Below, in pieces: positions 39,244 through 47,633 of a DNA stretch of 64,000 bases. Positions within the stretch are counted from its first letter, which is position 1. Every line of letters starts with the position of its first letter. The notes under the pieces were generated by a model. The model made no database searches. It was not told the origin of the DNA and saw nothing but the letters and a program-made list of their open reading frames with translations. The position numbers and the translations under genes were made by a program. The stretch comes from Ancalomicrobiaceae bacterium (GTDB lineage Bacteria; Pseudomonadota; Alphaproteobacteria; Rhizobiales; Ancalomicrobiaceae): positions 1 to 64,000 of the forward strand of contig JARLIT010000338.1 of the NCBI GenBank assembly GCA_031291575.1, read 5' to 3'.

Positions 39244-39259
39244 TTAATGGCGATTTAAC
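39244..39259. promoter_or_regulatory. CtrA-type site upstream of the nucleotidase-dapD operon
   Basis: TTAATGGCGATTTAAC matches the CtrA recognition pattern TTAA-N7-TTAAC exactly. It lies in the 158-base gap between argB and the nucleotidase gene, 109 bases before the latter. The match is direct; binding is an inference. Confidence 0.5.
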
Positions 39260-39293
39260 GGATGGATGCGGAAAACTGCCACCATGCCCGACC

Positions 39294-40199
39294 TCAGCCG
39301 GTGATCAGCGTGCCGGCACCATGCTCGGTGAACAGTTCCAACAGCACCGCATGCGGAACCTTGCCGTTCAAGATGACGGCCGCCTCGACGCCGCGGTCGA
39401 GCGCTTCGAGGCAGGTCTCCACCTTGGGGATCATGCCGCCGGAGATGGTGCCGTCGGCAATCAGTTCGAGCGCCTGGGCCCGCGACAGCTCGCGGATCAA
39501 CTGCTTGTTCTTGTCGAGGACGCCTTGCACGTCGGTCAGGAACAGCACGCGGGTGGCGCCGAGCGCGCCGGCGATGGCGCCGGCGAAAGTGTCGGCATTG
39601 ACGTTGAAGGTCTCGCCGTTCTCGCCCGGGCAGACCGGGGCGAGCACCGGGATGATCTCGGATTTTTTCAGCACTTCCAAGACTTCGGTCCGAACGATCT
39701 TCGGCTCGCCGACGAAGCCGAGGTCGAGTTCACGCTCCTCGCCGGTAATCGGATCGCGCACCTTCCTGACCATGCGCGAGCAGATGACCATGTTGCCATC
39801 CTTGCCGGTCAAGCCGATGGCGCGGCCGCCCGCCTCGCCGATCGTCTGCACGATCTCCTTGTTGATGGCGCCGGCCAGCACCATTTCCACGACGTCGACC
39901 GTCGCCTGATCGGTGATGCGGATGCCGTCAGCGAACTCGGACTTGATATCGAGCCGTTTCAGCATGGCGTTGATCTGCGGACCGCCACCGTGCACCACCA
40001 CCGGGTTCAGCCCGGCGAGCTTGATCAGGGTGATGTCCTCGGCAAAGGCCTTGCCGAGCGCCTCGTCGCCCATGGCGTGGCCGCCGAATTTCACCACGAC
40101 CGTCTTGTCGTCGTAGCGCAACATGTAGGGGAGCGCTTTCGACAGAATCTCGGCCTCGGCAATCAGTTGGGTTTCCGACTTCTCGGGCGCATCGGTCAT
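39294..40199 (-). CDS. argB: Acetylglutamate kinase
   Basis: A 301-residue amino-acid kinase that phosphorylates N-acetylglutamate in arginine synthesis. The nucleotide site is [13 protein letters not shown] (Lys near 38), the substrate loop [10 protein letters not shown], and the C-terminal [15 protein letters not shown] and [19 protein letters not shown] motifs are complete. GGGGATC upstream of the ATG may help initiation. It lies 158 bases before the nucleotidase gene in the same direction. Confidence 0.97.
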   Translation of the reverse strand: MTDAPEKSETQLIAEAEILSKALPYMLRYDDKTVVVKFGGHAMGDEALGKAFAEDITLIKLAGLNPVVVHGGGPQINAMLKRLDIKSEFADGIRITDQATVDVVEMVLAGAINKEIVQTIGEAGGRAIGLTGKDGNMVICSRMVRKVRDPITGEERELDLGFVGEPKIVRTEVLEVLKKSEIIPVLAPVCPGENGETFNVNADTFAGAIAGALGATRVLFLTDVQGVLDKNKQLIRELSRAQALELIADGTISGGMIPKVETCLEALDRGVEAAVILNGKVPHAVLLELFTEHGAGTLITG

Positions 40200-40436
40200 G
40201 GGGGATCTCGGCCATCACTTGCGAGGTCAGGACCACGGTTTAACATCGCGCGGTCCACGGGAAGCGTCGATGCCGGGGAAAGCGATCCGTACGATCGCCG
40301 CCCTTGGCACCCGGCGACGGCTAATAGCGGAAGGGGCCGAAAAGTCCATCGCAATTCACCGAATGGCTTCCATCCGCGAGCCGTGGCTCGCCCCGATCGT
40401 GAAGGCCGGCGGGCGCCGAAGGCAGGATCCAGCGGC

Positions 40437-43400
40437 TCAAGCCATGATGCTTTCGAAGAACCTGGCGACAGCCGGGTAATCGATTTTGCCGGAGCCGAGC
40501 AACGGCAGTTTTTCCATGACGATGATTTCGGCCGGCAGCATCAGCTCAGCGGCGCCGAGCGCCCTGGCCTTGGCGACGAAGTCGATGCGATCGGCGCCGG
40601 GCATCTGCGTCAACAGCACCAGCCGCTCGCCCTTGCGCGGATCGGAGCGCGCTACGACGGCCGACAGATGCTCCGGCCAGACCTTTTCGGCGATTGCTTC
40701 GACCGCGGCGAGCGACACCATCTCGCCGCCGATCTTGGCGAACCGCTTGGCCCGACCCTTGATGGTGATGAATCCGGTTGCATCGATGTCGACGATGTCG
40801 CCGGTGTCGTGCCAACCGTCCAAGGGCGGCTGCAGCACGCCCGGCCGGTCAGCCTTCAGATAGCCGAGCATGATGTTGGGGCCGCGCAGAAACAGCCGTC
40901 CACCGCCAGCGATGCCCTCGACCGGCTCCAGCCGCGCCACCATGCCCGGCAGCAGGCGGCCAACCGAGCCGGAGCGGTAGTACATCGGGGTGTTCACCGC
41001 CACGACCGGCGCAGTCTCGGTGACGCCATAGCCCTCCATGATGCGCAGACCGAACTTCTCCATATAGGCCCGCCGCGTCTCGGCCTTCACCGCTTCGGCG
41101 CCGGCGACGACCAGCCTGAGCGAACGGAAGTCGTAGGCATGCGCCGTACGGACGTAGCCGTTGAGGAACGTATCGGTGCCGAACAGCATGGTGGCGTTGG
41201 TCCAGTAGACCAGTTCCGGCACGATGCGGTAGTGCAGCGGCGAAGGATAGAGATAGACCGGAACCCCGTAGACCAGCGGCAGTATCAATCCGATGCTGAA
41301 GCCGAACGAGTGGAACATCGGCAGCGCATTGAACACCTTGTCGGTGCGGCCGAAGTCGATGCGCGCCTGGGCCTGGGCGAGGTTCGACAGAATGTTTCTG
41401 TGCGACAGTACCACGCCCTTCGGAATGCCCTCCGAACCCGACGTGAACAGGATGACGGCCGGCGTGTCCGCCGGTGGCTGCAGCGCCAACGGCCGGTGCC
41501 AGTGCATCAGCCCGGCGATCTTGTCGGCAAGGCCGATCTCGGTGCGGATGTCTTCGAGATAGACGAGCGTGACGTGTGCGGCGATCGCCTCGACGAGGTC
41601 GGTCAGATCCGCCTTGTCGACGAAGCTGCGCGAGGTCAGGATCGTCTTGATCCCGGCGGCGCGGGCTGCCGCCAGAATGTTCGCCACGCCGGAGGTGAAA
41701 TTGATCATCGCCGGCACGCGCGCTGCCGACATCAGTGCCAGAACCGTGACGGCCGCCCCGTTGGCGTTCGGCAGCATGACGCCGACAGCCTCGCCCTGCG
41801 GCACCCGCTGCATCAGCTTGGCACCGAGGACGCGCGCCGCGGTCAGGAGCTTGCGATAGCCGAGCGCGCCGCCGATGGGGTCCTCGACCGCCACATGCTT
41901 CGGGCCTTCGCGCAGAGCTGCCGCAAGAATCGTCTGAAACAGGCTGCGGTCGGTGTGGGCGCTCAGAAAGAGCGCATCCGACATGATGTCGTAGAGCGCG
42001 TGTCCGGCCGCCTGATGGCGGTGCTTGCCCCTCAGCGCCTCATCGAGGACGAGCGAGCGCGGCGGCAGGATGGTCACCGTCACCTTGGGAAACCATGCCT
42101 TGCGGATCTGGTTCGGCCGCATGAAGGATAGGGGCGTGCGTTCCAGCCCGTCGATGCGCACGGGCAGCACCAGCGCGTTGCTGCGGTCGGCAATGAGGCC
42201 TGCGCCGTCGTAGACCTTCATCAATGTGCCGGTGACAGTCAGCCGCCCTTCCGGGAAGATCACAAGATGGCGGCCTTCGCGCACGGCCTGGATGAGCGAG
42301 CGTGTCGACATCGGCTCGAACGGGTCGATGGTCATCACGCTGGTGAACACCAGGAACGGCTTCACCCACCATTTCTGCGACATGCCGATGTCGATGGCGA
42401 ACACCGGGTCGCCGTCGAGCAGCGACATGATCAGCCCGGCATCGAGGAAGCTGACGTGGTTTGGCGCGATGACGGCGTTGTGGCCGTCGATGGCTTTGAG
42501 GTTCTCCTGGCCGATGATCTCGACGCGGAAGAGGACGCGGTAGATGAGCGCCAGCAGGTCGTGCACAGCGTTGACCGGTAGCGTGCGGAAGATCGCGACG
42601 GCGACGGCGAGCGTGGCGACGCCTAGGCCGATCAGCAGGCCTGCGATGCCGACGCCGGCCGATTGGATCAGGGCCATGCCGATGCCGCCGACGGTCATGT
42701 AGAAGGCGTTGAGAATGGCAACCGCGGCGATCACCCGAGCCCGGCGCCCGGGGTTTGCCCAGGCCTGCAGCGCCACGAAGGTCGGCACCACATAGAGCCC
42801 GCCGGCGATCGCCAGACAGAAAAGGTCGATGGCGACATGAATTCCGCGCCCGCTGGCGAGAAATTGCTCTGCCCCGAGCGTGATCGATGGCGGGTCGGCA
42901 AAGACGGCAACGAGGCCGAGATCGATGGAGAACAGGCCGATCAGCACGGCAGCGATCGGGGTCGGGATCAGAGTGACGCGATGGGCCGACAACAGCGACG
43001 CCAGCCCGGATCCGAGCGCAATCGCCACGGCGAAGATGGCGGTGAACAGCGTCACGACATTTTCGTTGCCGCCGAGCACGGCGGTGACGAACTGCGGCAG
43101 GAGCGACAGGATGATGGCGCCGATCAGCCAGAACCAACTGTTGACCTGGCCGAGCCAGAACAACCGCTTGTCCGCATAGAGCGCCTTCAGCTCCACGAAG
43201 GTGGAGCGGAAGATGTTGAAGGTGATCTTCAAGTTCGGGTCGGCTTCGCCGGTCGAGGGGATGTAGCGCGACGAGGCCCAGGAAACGAGCGCGAGCGCGA
43301 TCATCAGACCCGACAGCGTCGCCGGGCTGCCACCGCCGGAGGCGGCGAAGCCGGCGCCGATCGCCCCGAGCAGTACGGCAAGAAAGGTACCGCCCTGGAC

Positions 43401-43829
43401 GAGCGCGTTGCCGGCCGGCAATTCCCCCTCTTTGAGGTGGTCCGGCAGGATGCCGTATTTCACGGGGTCGAACAGCGCCGCGATGGTGCCGTAGAGGGCG
43501 AGCACGACGAACAGAAGGTCGATCGACTGGAGCCAGAAGCCGATGACGGCCAGAAAGGCGATGCCGATCTCGGCGAATTTCAGCCGGCGGGCGAACAAGG
43601 CCTTGTCGTAGCGGTCGGCGATTTCGCCGCCGAGTGCGGAGAGAAGGAAGTAGGGAGCCATCAGCGCGGCGCCGGCCAATTGCGACAAGGGGCCGCGCAA
43701 CTCCGCCGCCAAATGGAAATTGATGAGAAATAACAAGGAGGTCTTCAGAAAATTATCGTTGAGAGCGCTGAAGAACTGACAGAGGAACAAAGGCAGGAAG
43801 CGGCGAGTGGAAAGAAGTGTGGCTGACAT
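40437..43829 (-). CDS. Trifunctional MFS transporter / acyltransferase / acyl-ACP synthetase (LplT-Aas type)
   Basis: A 1130-residue membrane enzyme. Residues 1 to about 415 form an MFS permease of the LplT lysophospholipid flippase type (CQFFSALNDNFLKTSLL at the start). Residues about 430-640 form a PlsC-type acyltransferase with NHVSFLD (His458, Asp463) and FPEGRLT. Residues about 660-1125 form an AMP-dependent acyl-ACP synthetase with LFTSGSEGIPKGVVLSHRN (Lys804 in PKG) and GYGVTETAP. E. coli carries the same activities as separate LplT and Aas, which take up and re-acylate lysophospholipids. Twin palindromes upstream suggest specific control. Confidence 0.93.
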   Translation of the reverse strand: MSATLLSTRRFLPLFLCQFFSALNDNFLKTSLLFLINFHLAAELRGPLSQLAGAALMAPYFLLSALGGEIADRYDKALFARRLKFAEIGIAFLAVIGFWLQSIDLLFVVLALYGTIAALFDPVKYGILPDHLKEGELPAGNALVQGGTFLAVLLGAIGAGFAASGGGSPATLSGLMIALALVSWASSRYIPSTGEADPNLKITFNIFRSTFVELKALYADKRLFWLGQVNSWFWLIGAIILSLLPQFVTAVLGGNENVVTLFTAIFAVAIALGSGLASLLSAHRVTLIPTPIAAVLIGLFSIDLGLVAVFADPPSITLGAEQFLASGRGIHVAIDLFCLAIAGGLYVVPTFVALQAWANPGRRARVIAAVAILNAFYMTVGGIGMALIQSAGVGIAGLLIGLGVATLAVAVAIFRTLPVNAVHDLLALIYRVLFRVEIIGQENLKAIDGHNAVIAPNHVSFLDAGLIMSLLDGDPVFAIDIGMSQKWWVKPFLVFTSVMTIDPFEPMSTRSLIQAVREGRHLVIFPEGRLTVTGTLMKVYDGAGLIADRSNALVLPVRIDGLERTPLSFMRPNQIRKAWFPKVTVTILPPRSLVLDEALRGKHRHQAAGHALYDIMSDALFLSAHTDRSLFQTILAAALREGPKHVAVEDPIGGALGYRKLLTAARVLGAKLMQRVPQGEAVGVMLPNANGAAVTVLALMSAARVPAMINFTSGVANILAAARAAGIKTILTSRSFVDKADLTDLVEAIAAHVTLVYLEDIRTEIGLADKIAGLMHWHRPLALQPPADTPAVILFTSGSEGIPKGVVLSHRNILSNLAQAQARIDFGRTDKVFNALPMFHSFGFSIGLILPLVYGVPVYLYPSPLHYRIVPELVYWTNATMLFGTDTFLNGYVRTAHAYDFRSLRLVVAGAEAVKAETRRAYMEKFGLRIMEGYGVTETAPVVAVNTPMYYRSGSVGRLLPGMVARLEPVEGIAGGGRLFLRGPNIMLGYLKADRPGVLQPPLDGWHDTGDIVDIDATGFITIKGRAKRFAKIGGEMVSLAAVEAIAEKVWPEHLSAVVARSDPRKGERLVLLTQMPGADRIDFVAKARALGAAELMLPAEIIVMEKLPLLGSGKIDYPAVARFFESIMA

Positions 43830-44277
43830 CGGGAGAATCTCTCCGCCTGAATTTTCGGCGACTGTCGCCCGAATTGACGGACGCTGGCAAGCCGATGGTA
43901 CGAATTCAGCTAACGTTAGACGTCGATGAGGTCAGGCAATGGTCCTTCAGGCCCCGACTCTGGACCCACTTGGAGGAACGAACTTGAGTGAACAGTGCTC
44001 AACACTGTCGGTGTCACATAGTTGAGCGTTGTTCAAGCACCTCTGCCTGCTGAGCCGGGCCGACCCGCGCCGGGGGCGCTTGCCGGACGGTCTGCCGTTG
44101 CCGACAATTGCCCAACGACGTAAGAGCTAACCCACCGGATGGCTTTATCCTGACCAGGATGCCCCCGGGGTGATGCAGGCGCTAGCGCGACCCCTCTCCT
44201 CCGGTGCAGACGCCAGGGCGAGCGGATGCCCCTCGCCCTTCGGCGCCGACCCGATCCCAGCCGCTAAGAGGCCTTCA
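43830..44277. promoter_or_regulatory. Divergent region between the acyl-ACP synthetase fusion and the aldo/keto reductase
   Basis: This 448-base gap has no gene. It carries two related palindromes (43989-44001 and 44022-44036), described separately, about 160-210 bases before the leftward gene. GGCGGAGAGA precedes the leftward ATG and GAGG the rightward one. Confidence 0.5.
43989..44036. promoter_or_regulatory. Twin TetR-type palindromes
   Basis: TGAACAGTGCTCA (43989-44001) and TTGAGCGTTGTTCAA (44022-44036) share the pattern TGARC-N3-GYTCA. Their centres are 34 bases apart, just over three helical turns. The two also form a larger inverted repeat of 14-base arms (43990-44003 and 44021-44034) matching at 12 of 14. 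This is the layout of paired operators for a dimeric repressor such as the TetR regulators of fatty acid genes. Confidence 0.5.
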
Positions 44278-45111
44278 ATGCAATCCATCTGCCTGCCCAA
44301 CGGTGAAACGATCCCCCAGCTCGGCCAGGGCACCTGGATGATCGGCGACAGCCGCGGCCGTCGCGCCGAGGAGATCGCAACGCTGCGCGAGGGGATCGAC
44401 CTCGGCCTCAGCCTGATCGACACGGCGGAAATGTACGGCGAGGGCCATACGGAAGAGGTGGTCGGCGAGGCGATCGCCGGTCGCCGCGACGCGGTGTTCC
44501 TCGTTTCCAAGATTTATCCGACCAATGCCACACGGACCGGAACGCTGGCAGCCTGCGAGCGCTCGCTGAAGCGGTTGAAGACCGACCGGATCGATCTCTA
44601 CCTCCTGCACTGGCGTGGGCGAGTGCCCCTGGCCGAGACGGTCGCGGCGATGGAAGGCCTGAAGGAAAGCGGCAAGATCCGCCACTGGGGCGTCTCCAAC
44701 TTCGATGCCGACGACATGCAGGAGCTCTCCGGCGTGCCACACGGCGGCGAGGTGGCGACCAACCAGGTGCTCTACAACCTGACCCGGCGCGGCATCGAAT
44801 GGGATCTCATCCCGTGGTGCGTGAAGCACCGAACCCCGGTCATGGCCTATTCCCCGGTCGAGCAGGCGCGGCTGCTGGCACACCAGGGTCTGAAGACCCT
44901 CGCTCAGGAGATCGGCGCGACGCCGGCGCAACTGGCGCTCGCCTGGGTGATGGCGAAGAACGGCGTCATCGCCATCCCGAAGACCGGCCGGCGTGAGCAC
45001 CTGCGCGAAAACGTCGGCGCGCTCGAGATCAAGATCACGCCGGAGATTGCGGCAAAGATCGACGCACTGTTCCCGCCGCCGAAAGAGGCGACTTCGCTCG
45101 AGATGCTGTGA
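44278..45111 (+). CDS. Aldo/keto reductase
   Basis: A 277-residue NADPH-dependent (beta/alpha)8 oxidoreductase. Family residues are visible: GLSLIDTAEMYGEG (Asp and Tyr of the catalytic tetrad), VFLVSKIYP (Lys), YLLHWRG (His), GVSNFDADDM, and the C-terminal IPKTGRREHLREN cofactor site. ATG 44278 (MQSICLPNGETIPQLGQGTW) is the family-like start. The substrate cannot be told from sequence. It lies upstream of the hydrogenase operon but with a 522-base gap. Confidence 0.9.
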   Translation: MQSICLPNGETIPQLGQGTWMIGDSRGRRAEEIATLREGIDLGLSLIDTAEMYGEGHTEEVVGEAIAGRRDAVFLVSKIYPTNATRTGTLAACERSLKRLKTDRIDLYLLHWRGRVPLAETVAAMEGLKESGKIRHWGVSNFDADDMQELSGVPHGGEVATNQVLYNLTRRGIEWDLIPWCVKHRTPVMAYSPVEQARLLAHQGLKTLAQEIGATPAQLALAWVMAKNGVIAIPKTGRREHLRENVGALEIKITPEIAAKIDALFPPPKEATSLEML

Positions 45112-45633
45112 GATCCGCTTCGGGGCCGGCGGTCAAGGCTTGCCCATCTCCTGCGCCGACGAACGCCTGGCCACCTGGGCAGAGAATCGTCCTTGGTCCC
45201 CCCGATGGAGACCGCGGCGCGCGACCGCGCATTCGCTTGCGCAAGATTCGCACAAGCGCCATTCGGGTTAGCGCGGGGGGCGGTGGGAAGCACTGAGGGC
45301 CGACAATCGCCGGGCATTCGCCGGGAAGTCTCATGCCGCCAAGGCCATAGCCCGCATCCGGCGCATTCGCCCGGGCGCTGCGCAATTGCGGGTTCGGACT
45401 ACTACCAAGCCCTTAGTGTTGAGGCATCTCATTGCTTCTATCCGCAGCCTTAGTCAGGGTCCGGACAGCGCGTTCCGCCCCACCGGGCCAACCGACACAC
45501 CATCGAGACGTTCGCTGCGACCCGACCGTGCTTACGCCGGCGGCCGGGACGAGGGGAACGGCGATTGTGGAGGGGTGGCCACCCGCGCCGCGGCAGCCTG
45601 CCGATGGCGCGACAGCTCCTTCACGGAGGTCAC
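45112..45633 (+). promoter_or_regulatory. Upstream region of the [FeFe]-hydrogenase operon
   Basis: This 522-base gap has no gene that I can support. No clear FNR box (TTGAT-N4-ATCAA) or sigma-54 site (TGGCAC-N5-TTGC) is seen. An imperfect palindrome at 45234-45258 with outer arms CGCTTG and CAAGCG is the best operator candidate. GGAGG lies six bases before the ATG at 45634. Confidence 0.45.
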
Positions 45634-47631
45634 ATGACAGAGATCGCCTATGGCGTTTGGCAAGGCGTCGTCCGCAATAGCCGGACGGATCAGCTACCCT
45701 CGACGGACGACTTCCCGGAGCTGAAGAACTTCGCAGAGTTCAACGAGGGCAATCCCGTGCGAGCCTTCTTCGGCGACAAGGGGTTCTTCGTCTTTGACGA
45801 CAAGGTCAGCCTCGTCGACTCGTTCTGGCACTATTTCAACAAGGCGGCCGAACAGTCCTGCGGCAAGTGTACGCCGTGCCGGGTCGGCACGGTGCTGGTG
45901 CGCGACGCGCTCGACGCCATGCGTCGCGGGCTTGACTCCTCGCTCGACCTCGACCAGGTCCAGATCCTCGCCGAGCAGATGCGCGCTACGTCGCTGTGCG
46001 GCCTCGGGCAGACCTGCGCCAATGCCTTCCTCGACGCGCTCACGCATTTCCGCGACAGAATCGAAGCCGAAATCGCCCGCAAGGTGCCGATCCGCGCCCA
46101 GAACGCCATGACCTACATGACGGCGCCCTGCATCGAGGCCTGCCCGTCGAAGATCAACGTTCCCCGCTACATCGACTATATTCGCGACGGCCGCCCGGCG
46201 CATTCGCTCGGCGTCATCCTGCAGAAATATCCGATGGCGGCCACCTGCGGCCGCGTCTGCGTCCGCTTCTGCGAGATCGCCTGCCGGCGCAACCTCGTCG
46301 ACGAGGCGGTCGGCATCAAGACGCTGAAGCGTTACGTCGCCGACCAGCAGAAGAACGGCCACTCCATCATCTTCAATCACGAGATGATCGCCGAGACATT
46401 GAAGCCGAGCATGAAGGTGGCGGTGATCGGCGCCGGCCCGGCCGGCATCTCCTGCGCCTACCACCTGTTGCTGCACGGCTATCATGTCGACGTGATCGAG
46501 GCGATGGATACCGGCGGCGGCATGGCGGCGATCGGCATCCCGAGCTACCGGCTGCCCAAGGACGTGCTGAAGTCGGAGACCGACATCATCCTCGCCCTCG
46601 GCGGACGCTTTCTCTACAATCAGGCGCTCGGCCGTGACTATTCGATCGATGACCTGTTCAAGCGCGGCTACAAGGCGGTGTTCCTGGGCCTTGGCTGCCA
46701 GCAGGGCACGAAGATGGGCGTCGCCGACGAGGATCCGACGCTCGAAGGCTACGAATCCGGCATCGGCTTTCTGCTCAAGGTGCACGACCACGTCGCTGGC
46801 ACCAAGCCGGTCAAGCTGGAAGGCAAGGTCGTCGTGGTCGGCGGCGGCAACGTCGCGATGGATTGCGTGCGCTCGGCCATCCGCATGGGGGCATCAAGTG
46901 TGCACCTCGTTTACCGCCGCACCGAGGCTGACATGCCGGCCGATCACGAAGAGGTCGAGGCGGCGCATGCCGAAGGCATCTTCTTCCATGTGCTGACCAA
47001 CCCGTCGCGCATCCTCTCGGAAAACGGCAAGGTTACCGGCGTCGAACTGGTCTCGATGGAGCAGACCGATCCCGACGCCAGGGGACGGCGGAACGTCAAG
47101 CCGATTCCAGGCTCGGAACACGAATTGCAGTGTTCGACGATCATCGCTGCCATCGGCCAGCAGGTGCAGTCCGGCGCCGTCCTGCCGAAGGATGGCGTCA
47201 AGCTCGACCGCTGGAACTGCATCGACGTCGATCAGGCCGGACAGACCTCGCGCCCCGGCGTGTTCGCCGGTGGCGACTGCGCCTCCGGTCCCTCGACGCT
47301 GATCTCGGCCATGGCCGCCGGCCTGAAGGCAGCGCGGTCCATCGACGACTGGATCAAGCTCGGCCACGTCCGCTTCTTCCCGCGCTCGCGCATCCGCAAG
47401 ATGCTGACCGAAAACCATCTGCTCGTCACCGACCTCGTCGAGGTGCCCGTCCGGAACGAGTACCGGGTACATCACCCCGAACTCGATCCGGAAGTGCGCA
47501 AGAACATGTTCGAGGAAGTCGAACAGACGATCAGTCCCGAAGCCGCCTATGCCGAGGCCAAGCGCTGCCTCCGCTGCTACCGCGTCTACGAGGTGATCAC
47601 CGAACAACCCATCCCGGAAGGAGCGGCCTGA
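45634..47631 (+). CDS. NuoF-stub/GltD-type FAD- and NAD(P)H-binding iron-sulfur oxidoreductase (hydrogenase partner)
   Basis: A 665-residue fusion. Residues about 45-150 match only the C-terminal iron-sulfur domain of NuoF/HydB (CGKCTPCRVG with Cys76, 79, 82, and SLCGLGQTCANAF), without the FMN/NADH domain. Residues about 165-240 form the GltD N-terminal double-cluster domain (CIEACPSKINVPRYIDY; CGRVCVRFCEIAC). Then come an FAD Rossmann fold (VAVIGAGPAGISCAYHL) and an NAD(P)H fold (VVVVGGGNVAMDCVRSAIRMG), and a Cys pair CLRCYR near the end. This is an NfnB/GltD-like NAD(P)H:acceptor module. It ends 2 bases before hydA and almost certainly forms a complex with it. Confidence 0.9.
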   Translation: MTEIAYGVWQGVVRNSRTDQLPSTDDFPELKNFAEFNEGNPVRAFFGDKGFFVFDDKVSLVDSFWHYFNKAAEQSCGKCTPCRVGTVLVRDALDAMRRGLDSSLDLDQVQILAEQMRATSLCGLGQTCANAFLDALTHFRDRIEAEIARKVPIRAQNAMTYMTAPCIEACPSKINVPRYIDYIRDGRPAHSLGVILQKYPMAATCGRVCVRFCEIACRRNLVDEAVGIKTLKRYVADQQKNGHSIIFNHEMIAETLKPSMKVAVIGAGPAGISCAYHLLLHGYHVDVIEAMDTGGGMAAIGIPSYRLPKDVLKSETDIILALGGRFLYNQALGRDYSIDDLFKRGYKAVFLGLGCQQGTKMGVADEDPTLEGYESGIGFLLKVHDHVAGTKPVKLEGKVVVVGGGNVAMDCVRSAIRMGASSVHLVYRRTEADMPADHEEVEAAHAEGIFFHVLTNPSRILSENGKVTGVELVSMEQTDPDARGRRNVKPIPGSEHELQCSTIIAAIGQQVQSGAVLPKDGVKLDRWNCIDVDQAGQTSRPGVFAGGDCASGPSTLISAMAAGLKAARSIDDWIKLGHVRFFPRSRIRKMLTENHLLVTDLVEVPVRNEYRVHHPELDPEVRKNMFEEVEQTISPEAAYAEAKRCLRCYRVYEVITEQPIPEGAA

Positions 47632-47633
47632 TC

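Noticed and set aside
39237-42131. A 964-codon open frame on the plus strand opposite argB and the acyl-ACP synthetase fusion
   Set aside because: Its product is rich in Arg, Asp, His and Gln without any family motif and mirrors the strong codon bias of the real genes on the minus strand.
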